Of a stretch of 64,000 bases of DNA, positions 34,370 to 44,062 are shown piece by piece. The DNA lies in NCBI GenBank assembly GCA_945890865.1, contig CAMDDB010000003.1, positions 62,001 through 126,000 of the forward strand, written 5' to 3'. The translations under genes were made by a program, and so were the position numbers. Under the pieces are notes generated by a model. That model did no database searches, was not told where the DNA came from, and saw only the letters and a list, made by a program, of their open reading frames with translations. This DNA is from Flavobacterium psychrophilum (GTDB taxonomy: Bacteria; Bacteroidota; Bacteroidia; Flavobacteriales; Flavobacteriaceae). Position 1 is the first letter of the stretch. Each line of letters begins with the position of its first letter.

Positions 34370-35584
34370 ATGAAACAATTAGTAATCATAGGAAGCGTTT
34401 GGCCAGAACCTCAATCAACAGCTGCTGGAAGTAGAATGCTGCAACTTATTTCGTTGTTTCAAGAGCAAGGCTATGATGTGACCTTTATGTGTTCGGCCTC
34501 TCAGTCGGATTATTCCTATGATTTGTCTCAAATTTCGGTACGAACTCAATCTATAAAACTCAACAATGTAAGTTTTGATTTAGAAATTGCAAAAACTAAC
34601 TCTTCTATTGTGCTTTTTGATCGCTTTATGATTGAAGAACAATATGGTTGGCGCGTTGCTGAACAATGTCCGAATGCCCTTCGAATTTTAGATACCGAAG
34701 ATTTACACTTTTTGCGAAAAGCCAGAGAAACAGCATACAAGCAAAAACGAACCTTGGTTTTTGAAGATTATATTTCGGATACCTTTAAACGCGAAATGGC
34801 CTCAATTTACCGATGTGATTTGACATTATTAATTTCGGAATACGAAATGCAATTGGCTACCGAAATATTCAAAATGGATGCTTCTATTTTATATTACTTA
34901 CCTTTTTTATCAGAAGAAGTTAACATAAAAGTTCCGAAATTTGAAGACCGAAAACATTTTGTAAGTATTGGAAACTTTCTACACGAACCCAATTGGCAAA
35001 CCGTATTATTACTAAAAAAATACTGGAGTACAATTAAAAAACAGCTACCAGAAGCACAACTATTGGTATACGGTGCTTATGTTACAGAAAAAGCAAAACA
35101 ATTACACGACGAAAAAGAAGACTTCTTAATTCAAGGACGAGCAGACAATGTTGTCACTGTTTTTAAAAATGCTAGAGTATTGTTGGCTCCCATTCCTTAT
35201 GGAGCAGGCTTAAAAGGAAAACTATTTGAAGCCATGCAGCATGGATTGCCTTCCGTTACAACTGCAATGGGTGCAGAAGGTATGCATGGAAATTTAGAAT
35301 GGAATGGAGCAATTGCAACCCATGAATCCGATTTTATAAATCATGCGATCCAACTGTATACTGAAGAAAATCAGTGGAAAACTGCTCAAAAAAAGGGTTA
35401 TGAAATCATTGAAAAGCGATTTAAAACAAGTTTATTTGCCGCTGATTTTATGAATAAAGTGTATTATCTTCAAGAAAATTTAAATACACATCGCAATAAA
35501 AATTTCTTAGGACAAATAGTACAACACCAAAGCCTTCAAAGCACCAAATATATGAGTAAGTGGATTGAGGCCAAAAATAAATAG
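34370..35584 (+). CDS. Glycosyltransferase family 4-like protein
   Basis: This 404-residue protein shows the GT-B fold of family 4: N-terminal VIIGSVWPEPQSTAAGSRMLQL, a mid-region ISNEY-type strand (ISEYEMQLA), SIGNFLHEPNWQ at the domain boundary, VYGAYVTEKAKQL, RADNVVTVFKNARVLLAPIPYGAGLKGKLFEAM (nucleotide-sugar binding with Glu-rich motif) and VTTAMGAEGMHG. Donor and acceptor sugars cannot be predicted. No other cell-surface sugar genes flank it, so it is an isolated transferase. Its transcript is predicted to be leaderless. Confidence 0.88.
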   Translation: MKQLVIIGSVWPEPQSTAAGSRMLQLISLFQEQGYDVTFMCSASQSDYSYDLSQISVRTQSIKLNNVSFDLEIAKTNSSIVLFDRFMIEEQYGWRVAEQCPNALRILDTEDLHFLRKARETAYKQKRTLVFEDYISDTFKREMASIYRCDLTLLISEYEMQLATEIFKMDASILYYLPFLSEEVNIKVPKFEDRKHFVSIGNFLHEPNWQTVLLLKKYWSTIKKQLPEAQLLVYGAYVTEKAKQLHDEKEDFLIQGRADNVVTVFKNARVLLAPIPYGAGLKGKLFEAMQHGLPSVTTAMGAEGMHGNLEWNGAIATHESDFINHAIQLYTEENQWKTAQKKGYEIIEKRFKTSLFAADFMNKVYYLQENLNTHRNKNFLGQIVQHQSLQSTKYMSKWIEAKNK

Positions 35585-35708
35585 TCGTTTATTTAGTACT
35601 TTATTGATCATTATTCCATAAATTGTATCCACAAATGAGTCCATTTATAATTTAATGAATCAGGATAAAATTTCTAAATTCATATTTCTAAATTCTAAAT
35701 TTAAAAAG

Positions 35709-35716
35709 TATCTTTG
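35709..35716 (+). promoter_or_regulatory. -7 element upstream of pheT
   Basis: TATCTTTG is a perfect TAnnTTTG box, 23 bases before the pheT start. The upstream region is extremely AT-rich with repeated TTTCTAAATT units and no clear TTG. Confidence 0.5.
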
Positions 35717-35739
35717 CTTCTTTAAAATTCGATACAAAA

Positions 35740-38169
35740 ATGCGTATATCTTACAATTGGTTAAAACAGTTTATTAAAACCGATTTACAATCTAATGAAA
35801 TTGCAGACATACTAACCGATTTAGGTTTGGAAGTTGAAGGTGTTGATACATTTGAAAGTCTAAAAGGTGGACTACAAGGTGTAGTAGTAGGTCATGTAAT
35901 TACCTGTGAAAAACACCCAGATGCCGATAAATTAAAAATTACAACTGTAGATATAGGCGACGGAAAAACACCACTACAAATTGTTTGTGGCGCACCAAAT
36001 GTAGCTGTCGGTCAAAAAGTTCCCGTAGCAACCATAGGCACAAAATTGTATGATAAAGAAGGTAACGCATTCGAAATAAAAAAAGGCAAAATACGGGGCC
36101 AAGAAAGCCACGGTATGATATGTGCCGAGGATGAATTAGGATTGGGTGAAAGTCATGATGGTATTTTAATTTTAGACGCTTCGCTAATTCCAGGAACACC
36201 TGCAGCACGAATTTTTAATATTGAGTGCGACGAAGTTTTTGAAATTGGCCTCACGCCTAACCGTGCCGATGCCATGTCGCATATGGGAGTTGCTCGTGAT
36301 CTTCGTGCTGGTTTATTACAACGTGGCACAACGTCAGAATTGATTACACCTTCTGTAAGTAATTTCAAAGTTGAAAAACGTACTTTGAAAATTGATATAA
36401 AAGTTGAAGATAGCAAATTAGTACCACGCTATTGTGGGGTTACTATTTCTGGAGTTACCGTAAAATCCTCTCCCAATTGGTTGCAAAATAGATTAAAAGC
36501 CATTGGGTTAACCCCAAAAAATAATATTGTCGATGTAACCAATTATGTGTTGCATGAATTAGGACAACCGCTTCACGCATTTGATGCCGCTCAAATTCAA
36601 GGCAGCAAAGTAAATATCAAAACACTTCCAACTGGAACAAAATTTATTACGTTGGATGACATTGAACGCAGCCTTCATGAAGAAGATTTAGTGATTTGTG
36701 ATGAATCAGGACCCTTGTGTTTGGCAGGTGTATTTGGAGGCAAAACTTCTGGGGTATCCAATGAAACCACGACCATTTTCTTAGAAAGCGCTTACTTTAA
36801 TCCGGTGTCTGTTCGCAAAACAGCTAAAAGACATACTTTAAGCACGGATGCGTCTTTCCGTTTTGAACGCGGAATTGATCCATCCATTACAGAATACGCT
36901 TTAAAAAGAGCAGCACTTTTGATTCAAGAAGTTGCCGGTGGGGAAATCACTTCTGATATTATTGATGTGTATCCAAAACGCATTGAAGACTTTAGTGTTT
37001 TTATTCATTTTCAAAAAGTAAACCGCATTATTGGGGAAGAAATCAAACCCGAAACCATCAAAAAAATATTGGCGTCACTTGACATCAAAGTCAACTCTAT
37101 TTCAGACGCTGGTTTGGGATTACTAATTCCATCCTATCGTGTTGATGTAACAAGGGAAATTGATGTCATTGAAGAAATTTTAAGAGTATACGGCTATAAC
37201 AATGTTACAATTCCTGGAAAATTGAATGCAACCGTATCCAATTCGCCCCGTACAGAAGAATATCATATTCAAAATACCATCGCCAATCAATTATGTGGAC
37301 TTGGTTTTAATGAGATGATGGCCAATTCATTAACTACTCCAGATTACATTGGGTTATCCCAACAGTTAGAAGCGGAGCAAAACGTCATAATGCTGAATCC
37401 ATTGAGCAATGATTTATCTGCCATGCGCCAATCGCTATTATTTTCGGCACTTGAAGCTGTAGCTTTTAATAACAACCGAAGAAGAAGTGATTTGAAATTG
37501 TTTGAATTTGGAAAAACTTATCATAAAACAGCAGAAGGCCACTTAGAAGAAAAACATCTAACCTTAACTCTTACGGGAAATAGAAGTAATGAAAGCTGGA
37601 TAAAAGCGCAAGAAAAATCAGATTTCTTTTTAATCAAAGGCTATGTAATGGCCATCTTGAACCGATTAGGGATAGAACAAAAAACAGTAGCTATACCTGT
37701 TGTTAATGATATTTTTGCTGAAGGATTAGCACTAGCCATTGGAAAAGAAATTATTGTCGAATTTGGTTCGATCAAAAAAACTGTTGTAAAACATTTTGAT
37801 ATCAAACAAGAAGTAGTTTATGCAGATTTCAATTGGGGGAAACTTCAAAAATATATTTCAAACAAAATCAAATACACCGATATTCCAAAATATCCCGAAG
37901 TGCGTCGTGATTTTGCTTTATTAGTTGATGAAACTATTCAATTTGAGCAAATTTTTAACCTTGCCAAGCAAACTGAAAAAAGTGTATTGAAACAAGTAAA
38001 ATTATTTGATGTGTACCAAGGTAAAAACTTACCCGAAGGTAAAAAATCGTATGCTGTTAGTTTCATTTTACAAGACGATTCAAAAACACTTACCGATTCA
38101 CAAATTGATAAAATCATGGGCAAATTGCAAAGTCAGTTTGAAAGTCAGTTAGGTGCGAGCTTGAGATAA
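35740..38169 (+). CDS. pheT: Phenylalanyl-tRNA synthetase beta subunit
   Basis: This 809-residue protein charges tRNA-Phe together with the alpha subunit (not in the window). The N-terminal OB-fold tRNA-binding domain (about 40-150) has VVVGHVITCEKHPDADKLKI. The B3/B4 editing domains (about 205-400), the B5 domain (about 405-475) and the catalytic-like core and anticodon-binding ferredoxin-like end (YPEVRRDFALLVD, FDVYQG) follow in the usual order. Length is close to the usual 790-800. The alpha gene pheS is not adjacent, as is common in Bacteroidota. Confidence 0.97.
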   Translation: MRISYNWLKQFIKTDLQSNEIADILTDLGLEVEGVDTFESLKGGLQGVVVGHVITCEKHPDADKLKITTVDIGDGKTPLQIVCGAPNVAVGQKVPVATIGTKLYDKEGNAFEIKKGKIRGQESHGMICAEDELGLGESHDGILILDASLIPGTPAARIFNIECDEVFEIGLTPNRADAMSHMGVARDLRAGLLQRGTTSELITPSVSNFKVEKRTLKIDIKVEDSKLVPRYCGVTISGVTVKSSPNWLQNRLKAIGLTPKNNIVDVTNYVLHELGQPLHAFDAAQIQGSKVNIKTLPTGTKFITLDDIERSLHEEDLVICDESGPLCLAGVFGGKTSGVSNETTTIFLESAYFNPVSVRKTAKRHTLSTDASFRFERGIDPSITEYALKRAALLIQEVAGGEITSDIIDVYPKRIEDFSVFIHFQKVNRIIGEEIKPETIKKILASLDIKVNSISDAGLGLLIPSYRVDVTREIDVIEEILRVYGYNNVTIPGKLNATVSNSPRTEEYHIQNTIANQLCGLGFNEMMANSLTTPDYIGLSQQLEAEQNVIMLNPLSNDLSAMRQSLLFSALEAVAFNNNRRRSDLKLFEFGKTYHKTAEGHLEEKHLTLTLTGNRSNESWIKAQEKSDFFLIKGYVMAILNRLGIEQKTVAIPVVNDIFAEGLALAIGKEIIVEFGSIKKTVVKHFDIKQEVVYADFNWGKLQKYISNKIKYTDIPKYPEVRRDFALLVDETIQFEQIFNLAKQTEKSVLKQVKLFDVYQGKNLPEGKKSYAVSFILQDDSKTLTDSQIDKIMGKLQSQFESQLGASLR

Positions 38170-38198
38170 TAAAAAAACCTATTAGGACATCCCAAATA

Positions 38199-38232
38199 AA
38201 AACGCCCAATTCAAATGAATTGGGCGTTTTTA
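38199..38232 (+). terminator. Terminator after pheT
   Basis: AACGCCCAATTCA at 38201-38213 pairs with TGAATTGGGCGTT at 38216-38228 around a two-base loop. A T run follows. Confidence 0.9.
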
Positions 38233-38266
38233 ATTCTATTTTCACAAAATTCACTATTTTAGCCAC

Positions 38267-39025
38267 ATGATTAAAGTAGTAGTAATAGGTTCGGGTAATG
38301 TAGCACAACACTTGATTGAAGTTTTGTTACAAACAGAGGAAGTAGCATTAGTTCAAGCTTTTGCACGCACTCCAAGTCATCTTGCCTCACTTTTAACTAT
38401 CACAACAATAACTTCAGATTATCAAGAAATTATTGATGCCGATGTGTATATTGTTTCGGTTTCAGACGATGCAATAGCAGAAGTAACCGCACAACTTCCA
38501 TTTGAAAATCGTTTGGTTGTTCACACGTCAGGTTCCTCCACTCTTTCTGTAGTACACTCAAAAAACAGAGCTGGGGTTTTTTACCCCTTACAAACATTTA
38601 CCAAAGGAAAATCAATTGACTTTACTACTATTCCCATTTGTTTAGAAGCTGAAAACGAATTAGATTATGCCTTACTTACTACTCTGGGAAGTGCTCTATC
38701 GCAAACAGTACTTACTGTTGATTCAGAGCAACGAAAAAGTTTGCATGTAACTGCAGTATTTGTATGCAATTTTGTAAATCATTTGTATGAAATAGGTGCA
38801 GAAATTTGTGAGAAAAATGACGTTCCGTTTGAAATATTACACCCTTTAATCCAAGAAACAGCGCATAAAATTACAGAACGATCCCCGAGAGAAGCCCAAA
38901 CAGGTCCGGCATTGCGGAACGATACCAAAACGATTACTAAACATTTAGATTTTTTAGAAAACTCAACATATAAAAACATTTATCAAATACTCACACAATC
39001 GATTCAACATGTCAAAAAGTTATAA
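38267..39025 (+). CDS. DUF2520 Rossmann-like protein
   Basis: This 252-residue protein begins with an NAD(P)-binding Rossmann start VVVIGSGNVAQHLIEVL and ends in a helical DUF2520 region with LHVTAVFVCNFVNHLYEIG, ETAHKITERSPREAQTGPALRND and NSTYKNIY. Related proteins include ketopantoate-reductase-like NAD(P) enzymes, but substrate is not known. It overlaps kdsC by 17 bases and is the first gene of a run of five. The family is a flavobacterial standard neighbour of kdsC and maf. Confidence 0.88.
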   Translation: MIKVVVIGSGNVAQHLIEVLLQTEEVALVQAFARTPSHLASLLTITTITSDYQEIIDADVYIVSVSDDAIAEVTAQLPFENRLVVHTSGSSTLSVVHSKNRAGVFYPLQTFTKGKSIDFTTIPICLEAENELDYALLTTLGSALSQTVLTVDSEQRKSLHVTAVFVCNFVNHLYEIGAEICEKNDVPFEILHPLIQETAHKITERSPREAQTGPALRNDTKTITKHLDFLENSTYKNIYQILTQSIQHVKKL

Positions 39026-39536
39026 AGAAATCATGAACCAAATCACTACTTTCATTTTTGATGTAGATGGTGTATTAACTGACGGGAGCATACATGTAAC
39101 ACCTACAGGGGAAATGTTGCGAAATATGAACATTAGAGATGGCTATGCCATGAAAGCAGCACTTGAAAATGGTTATACTGTATGCATCATTTCGGGCGGA
39201 AGTAATGAGGGTGTTCGCGTGCGTTTGCGCAACCTAGGAATCACCGATATTTATTTAGGAGTACCTAATAAAGTAGAAACTTTTAAAGAATTCACAGACA
39301 TTTATACTATTCAACCTGAAAACGTGTTATACATGGGAGATGATATCCCTGATTTTCATGTGATGCAATTGGTAGGATTACCTACATGTCCTCAAGATGC
39401 GGTTCCTGAAATCAAAAAAATTTCAAAATATATTTCACATGTTGAAGGAGGAAAAGGAGCGGTAAGAGATGTCATTGAGCAAGTCATGAAAGTCCAAGGA
39501 AAATGGATGGAACATTTTGATGCAAAGTTTGATTAA
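39009..39536 (+). CDS. kdsC: KdsC-type HAD phosphatase (KDO 8-phosphate phosphatase)
   Basis: This 175-residue haloacid-dehalogenase phosphatase belongs to the C0-capless KdsC group, which removes phosphate from 3-deoxy-D-manno-octulosonate 8-phosphate for lipopolysaccharide synthesis. It has FDVDGVLTDG (nucleophile Asp), CIISGGSNEGV, KVETFKEF and LYMGDDIPD. The first methionine at 39009 reads MSKSYKEIMNQ, a start I recall from flavobacterial homologues; a shorter start at 39033 is possible. It overlaps the DUF2520 gene by 17 bases and precedes the UbiA gene by 21 bases. Confidence 0.88.
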   Translation: MSKSYKEIMNQITTFIFDVDGVLTDGSIHVTPTGEMLRNMNIRDGYAMKAALENGYTVCIISGGSNEGVRVRLRNLGITDIYLGVPNKVETFKEFTDIYTIQPENVLYMGDDIPDFHVMQLVGLPTCPQDAVPEIKKISKYISHVEGGKGAVRDVIEQVMKVQGKWMEHFDAKFD

Positions 39537-39557
39537 TTACTGAAGTTTTTCTAGACT

Positions 39558-40475
39558 ATGAAATACTTACAACTTATTCGATTTCAAAACCTACTTCTTC
39601 TTGCTTTTATGCAATGGGTCATGCGCTATTTGTTTTTAACGCAATCGTATATCGATTTAGCGCTAACTGATATTAATTATCTATTATTAGTAGTGTCTAC
39701 TGTTTGTATTGCTGCAGGTGGTGCTGTAATGCAACACATTGTAAATCAAGAAGAAGATGAAATGATTCAGCCACAAAAAAGAGTTGTAGGAAACACTATT
39801 TCAGAAGCCGCAGCTTATAATTGGTATATCGGATTAACAATCATTGGCGTTGGCGTTGGCTTTTATCTGTCCAATGTAATATACAAACCTACTTTTGCTT
39901 CCTTATTCATTTTGGCGGCTACCCTACTCTACGTTAAAGCTACCAACTTAAACCGCATTCCACTAGTAGGCACAATTATTTCGGCACTATTAGTAGCCAT
40001 AAGTATACTAGTCATTGCGTTATTTGATGTATTTCCAGCGACAGATACGGTAAATAAAATTCGAATGGGAGAAGCATTTGGCATCCTTGTAGATTATGCT
40101 GTTTTTGGTTTTTTACTCGTGCTGGTATTCGAGTTATTTAGTACGCTAAAAAACAAAGAAAACGACGACAGGTTAGGTAATGCAACGGTAGCCACTCGAC
40201 TAGGAAATACTAAAACAAAAATAATTATTGGTGTTATTACACTATTTTTGATTGTTTTGATACTATATTATAGTAAAGTATTTTTATTTGAATTAAAGCT
40301 GGTGCTTTGTTACTTGTTGCTGGCACTGGTAGGCCCACTTTTGTTTTTTGCTATAAAATTAATAGGATGCAACACTACCAAAGAATTCAAAATTTTGGAA
40401 CGCACACTTTATTTTGTCGTATTATTCAGTATTTTGTCCATAGCTGTAATTGTTTATAACTTAAAAAATGCTTAA
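39558..40475 (+). CDS. UbiA-family prenyltransferase, altered Asp-rich motif
   Basis: This 305-residue protein has about eight membrane helices and the UbiA fold. The first Asp-rich motif, normally NDxxDxxxD, appears as QHIVNQEED (residues 59-67), so the first two aspartates are missing. The second motif ENDDRLGNATVATRLG keeps its acidic residues. Flavobacterial homologues are often labelled geranylgeranylglycerol-phosphate geranylgeranyltransferase. It overlaps maf by eight bases. Substrate is inferred only from remembered labels. Confidence 0.72.
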   Translation: MKYLQLIRFQNLLLLAFMQWVMRYLFLTQSYIDLALTDINYLLLVVSTVCIAAGGAVMQHIVNQEEDEMIQPQKRVVGNTISEAAAYNWYIGLTIIGVGVGFYLSNVIYKPTFASLFILAATLLYVKATNLNRIPLVGTIISALLVAISILVIALFDVFPATDTVNKIRMGEAFGILVDYAVFGFLLVLVFELFSTLKNKENDDRLGNATVATRLGNTKTKIIIGVITLFLIVLILYYSKVFLFELKLVLCYLLLALVGPLLFFAIKLIGCNTTKEFKILERTLYFVVLFSILSIAVIVYNLKNA

Positions 40476-41052
40476 AGAATTATTACAACATAAAAATATC
40501 ATTCTAGCTTCGGGTTCACCAAGAAGACAGCAGTTTTTTAAAGATATGAACATTCCGTTTTCCATTCAATTAAAAGAAATCGAAGAAGTGTATCCAAATC
40601 ATTTGAAAGCGGAAGAAATTACCAATTACTTGGCCGAATTAAAAGCCAAAGCATTTGAAGACTTGCTTGAAGAGAACGATATTTTAGTTACTTCCGATAC
40701 CCTAGTTTGGCTAGATGAAATAGCACTAGGTAAACCCAAAGACGCAACAGATGCCTTTGCAATGCTCCAAAAATTATCTAACCAAACCCACGAAGTAATC
40801 ACTTCCGTTTGTTTAAAATCAATGGCAAAAACCGAAGTATTTCATTGCATTACGAAAGTAACATTCAATTCCCTATCAGAAAACGCGATTTACTATTATC
40901 TTGAGAATTATGAACCCTTTGACAAAGCTGGAAGTTATGGCATTCAAGATTGGATTGGATTAATAGGAATTTCAAAAATTGAAGGTTCTTATACCAATGT
41001 GGTAGGATTACCCACTGAATTATTATTTCAAAAACTAATTACCTATGTTTAA
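40468..41052 (+). CDS. Maf-type nucleotide pyrophosphatase
   Basis: This 194-residue protein is a Maf/YhdE family enzyme that hydrolyses dTTP, UTP or modified nucleotides. It starts IILASGSPRRQQF (the family NTP-binding signature) and contains DTLVWLD, LGKPKDATDA, ITKVTFNSLSE and DKAGSYGIQDWIG. The substrate preference cannot be read. It overlaps the genes on both sides by eight bases, so it is tightly coupled to the UbiA and MscS-like genes. Confidence 0.92.
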   Translation: MLKELLQHKNIILASGSPRRQQFFKDMNIPFSIQLKEIEEVYPNHLKAEEITNYLAELKAKAFEDLLEENDILVTSDTLVWLDEIALGKPKDATDAFAMLQKLSNQTHEVITSVCLKSMAKTEVFHCITKVTFNSLSENAIYYYLENYEPFDKAGSYGIQDWIGLIGISKIEGSYTNVVGLPTELLFQKLITYV

Positions 41053-41581
41053 ACTAATAGAAAATCCGTATTTGCATCAAGAAATTGGGACGATCATCGT
41101 ACTTGTGCTTTATTTTATTTTTAGAATTAGTAGCACAAAATTGGTGCGCAAATATGCCAAAATAAATTCGATATTAGAACATCGGGCTAATTTGGTTATT
41201 AAATACATTCATCTACTCCTTAATATTTTAGCATTTATATCAATCATCATCATTTGGGGGGTAAAAAAAGACCAAATTCTTCTCATTACTTCTTCTATGT
41301 TTGCAGTGATAGGAGTAGCAGCCTTTGCACAATGGTCAATTTTGAGTAACATTTCTGCAGGCATAATTATCTTTTTCTCCTATCCATTTAAAATTGGAGA
41401 TAAAATAAAAATACACGACAAAGATTTTCCAGTTGAAGGCGAAATTTTAGATGTTAAAGCTTTTTATATTATTTTACAATCTAGTGATGGAGAATTGATC
41501 ACCTATCCCAATAATCTATTAATGCAAAAAGGGATTTCGGTAGTTTATAGAATTACCGAAGAGAAAGAATTTTTTGACTAA
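41045..41581 (+). CDS. Small MscS-type mechanosensitive channel
   Basis: This 178-residue protein is a compact MscS homologue. It has two or three membrane helices (about 15-30, 50-70, 80-110), the pore-lining-like helix AAFAQWSILSNISAGIIIFF, and the beta domain with PFKIGDKIKIHDKDFPVEGEILDVKAFYIIL and ITYPNNLLMQKGI. The large cytoplasmic alpha/beta domain of MscS is missing. It overlaps maf and precedes the PIG-L gene by 15 bases. Confidence 0.88.
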   Translation: MFKLIENPYLHQEIGTIIVLVLYFIFRISSTKLVRKYAKINSILEHRANLVIKYIHLLLNILAFISIIIIWGVKKDQILLITSSMFAVIGVAAFAQWSILSNISAGIIIFFSYPFKIGDKIKIHDKDFPVEGEILDVKAFYIILQSSDGELITYPNNLLMQKGISVVYRITEEKEFFD

Positions 41582-41596
41582 TACTATAATTTCATT

Positions 41597-44038
41597 ATGA
41601 AAAAATTTATACTATTCCAACTGTTTTTAATATCGAGTGCTCTATGGTCACAGGCGCCACAAAAACTAAATTCGGTAGAAATTTATGAGCAATTGCAAAA
41701 ATTAAATTTCCTTGGAAAAGTATTGTATGTAGCTGCACATCCCGATGATGAGAACACAAAACTAATCACTTTTTTTTCCAATCAATATCATGCCCAAACT
41801 GCCTATTTATCTTTAACTAGAGGAGATGGTGGACAAAATTTAATTGGGACAGAATTACGCGAAAAATTAGGAGCCATTCGGACCCAAGAATTACTGTCGG
41901 CACGAAGAATTGATGGAGGTGAACAATATTTTACTCGAGCCTATGATTTTGGCTATTCTAAAGAACCGAATGAAACCTATGCCATTTGGAACAAACAAGA
42001 AGTATGCGACGATATTATTCAAGTACTTAATACATTTCAACCCGATATCGTAATACATCGTTTTGCGCACAATACTCCAGGTACAACACACGGTCATCAT
42101 ACGGCATCTGCACAATTAAGTCTTGAGGTCATTAGCTTAATCAAAAATCAACCCAAGCGCGTGTTCTTTAATACATCATGGTGGTTTTATGGTAGCCAAG
42201 AAGCTTTTGAATCGGCAGATAAATCAAATTTAATTGCTCTTTCGACCAATGTATTTTATCCTCTAAAAGGCAAAAGCAATAACGAAATTGCTGCATTGAG
42301 TAGGAGCCAACACAAATGCCAAGGTTTTGGTACACTCGGTACTCGTGGAGAAGAAACCGAATACTTGGAACTATTAAAAGGAGATCTTCCAAAATCAAGC
42401 AACTTGTTTGAAGGAATTGATACTACATGGAGTCGCGTGCAAGGAGGACAAGCCATTGGAGCTCTTTTGAGCGAAGTTGAAAAAAACTTCAATTTCAATA
42501 ACCCATCAGTGCATCTTCCAGATCTGATGAAAGCCTACCAATTAATCGAGCAACTGGACGACGCCCATTGGAAAGCCATAAAAAACAAGCAATTATTAAA
42601 AATTATAGAAGCTTGTAGCGGTTTATTTATGGAAGCCGTAGCCGATACTGAATCTACCACGCCATCAAATACTTTCAATCTCAATATAGAAGTCATTAAT
42701 CGGAGCACAACTAAAGCAAAACTTGTGTCGGTAAAAGTGCTAGAACTGCCCGATGAAACAAAAAATATCGAACTCAAAAACAATATAAAAAATAGTTTCT
42801 CCTTTAAAAACATCAGGTGTAATCCAGATGCTGATTACTCCAACTTATTTTGGCTAAAAGAAGCCAAGACGGAAGGAATGTATCGCATCAGTAATCCCGT
42901 ATTGCGCATTTTACCGGAAGTTACAACAGCTTTTCCAGTAGTTTTCACACTAGAAATAGAAGGCAATACCCTTGAAATTGTAAAAAATATTTGTTATAAA
43001 TTCAATAATCCAGATGACGGAGAGACCTATATTCCCTTTACTGTTTTACCCGAAGCAACAACAGCTATTTCACCAGAAGTATTGCTTTTTAATGGAGTAG
43101 ATCCAAAAACCGTAACGGTAACCGTTACCGCTCACAAGGCAGACATAAAAGGAACTGTATCCTTATGTTATCCGTCCGATTGGAGAGTAGAACCTAAAGA
43201 AATTCCAATTGCAATAGCTTCAAAAAATGAAACACAAAATGTAACTTTTACTGTATACCCTTCAAAAAGCATCACTACTACTACCTTAATCTCGCTTGTA
43301 CAAATTGAGGGACAACTATTGGATCGTAAATTAATAACATTAGGCTACCCTCACATCCCTAAACAAACCCTCTTGCTCCCTTCCGAATCAAAAGCGGTTA
43401 TATTAGATCTAAAAATTAAAGGTAAAAACATAGGATATATTATGGGAGCTGGAGATGAAATTCCAGATAATTTATCGCAAGTTGGTTATCAAGTTACAGT
43501 ATTACAACCCGATGCAATTACACTAGAAAAAATTCAAAATTTTGACGCTATCATTTTAGGAATTAGAGCTTTTAATGTCGTCGACGAATTGAAGTACAAA
43601 AACAAAATTTTGTTTGACTACGTAAATAATGGAGGTAATTTAATTGTTCAATACAATACATCTAACAACCTTATAACAAATGAAATAGCACCATACAAAT
43701 TAAAAATAGCTAATGATCGTGTTACCAACGAAAATGCAGCCGTAATCCTTCTTACGCCCCAACATAGCGTATTACACTACCCCAATAAAATTACTGAAAA
43801 AGATTTTACGGGTTGGAAACAAGAACAAGGGCTGTATTATCCCAACCTATGGGGCGCTGAATTTACACCAATTATAAGTTCTAGTGATCCGGGCGAAACT
43901 CCAAAAAAAGGGAGTCTTCTCATTGCTAAATATGGGAAAGGAAACTATATCTACACCGGTTTAAGTTTCTTTAGAGAGCTTCCAGAAGGAGTTAGTGGCG
44001 CCTATCGTTTATTGGCAAATCTAATTGCTTTGGAATAA
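41597..44038 (+). CDS. PIG-L deacetylase with extra C-terminal domains
   Basis: This 813-residue protein has a signal peptide (about 1-19, LWSQA), then a PIG-L/LmbE domain (about 40-280). The zinc-binding motif AAHPDDEN (47-53) and GTTHGHHTASAQLS are both present. The family deacetylates N-acetyl sugars. The C-terminal two thirds hold beta-rich regions and a ThuA/GATase-like part, ILGIRAFNVVDELKYKNKILFDYVNNGG. Substrate is unknown. It is the last gene before the 32-residue peptide and symporter and may be co-transcribed with them; it is 24 bases upstream. Confidence 0.88.
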   Translation: MKKFILFQLFLISSALWSQAPQKLNSVEIYEQLQKLNFLGKVLYVAAHPDDENTKLITFFSNQYHAQTAYLSLTRGDGGQNLIGTELREKLGAIRTQELLSARRIDGGEQYFTRAYDFGYSKEPNETYAIWNKQEVCDDIIQVLNTFQPDIVIHRFAHNTPGTTHGHHTASAQLSLEVISLIKNQPKRVFFNTSWWFYGSQEAFESADKSNLIALSTNVFYPLKGKSNNEIAALSRSQHKCQGFGTLGTRGEETEYLELLKGDLPKSSNLFEGIDTTWSRVQGGQAIGALLSEVEKNFNFNNPSVHLPDLMKAYQLIEQLDDAHWKAIKNKQLLKIIEACSGLFMEAVADTESTTPSNTFNLNIEVINRSTTKAKLVSVKVLELPDETKNIELKNNIKNSFSFKNIRCNPDADYSNLFWLKEAKTEGMYRISNPVLRILPEVTTAFPVVFTLEIEGNTLEIVKNICYKFNNPDDGETYIPFTVLPEATTAISPEVLLFNGVDPKTVTVTVTAHKADIKGTVSLCYPSDWRVEPKEIPIAIASKNETQNVTFTVYPSKSITTTTLISLVQIEGQLLDRKLITLGYPHIPKQTLLLPSESKAVILDLKIKGKNIGYIMGAGDEIPDNLSQVGYQVTVLQPDAITLEKIQNFDAIILGIRAFNVVDELKYKNKILFDYVNNGGNLIVQYNTSNNLITNEIAPYKLKIANDRVTNENAAVILLTPQHSVLHYPNKITEKDFTGWKQEQGLYYPNLWGAEFTPIISSSDPGETPKKGSLLIAKYGKGNYIYTGLSFFRELPEGVSGAYRLLANLIALE

Positions 44039-44062
44039 TTCAACAAGACAATATTATAAACT

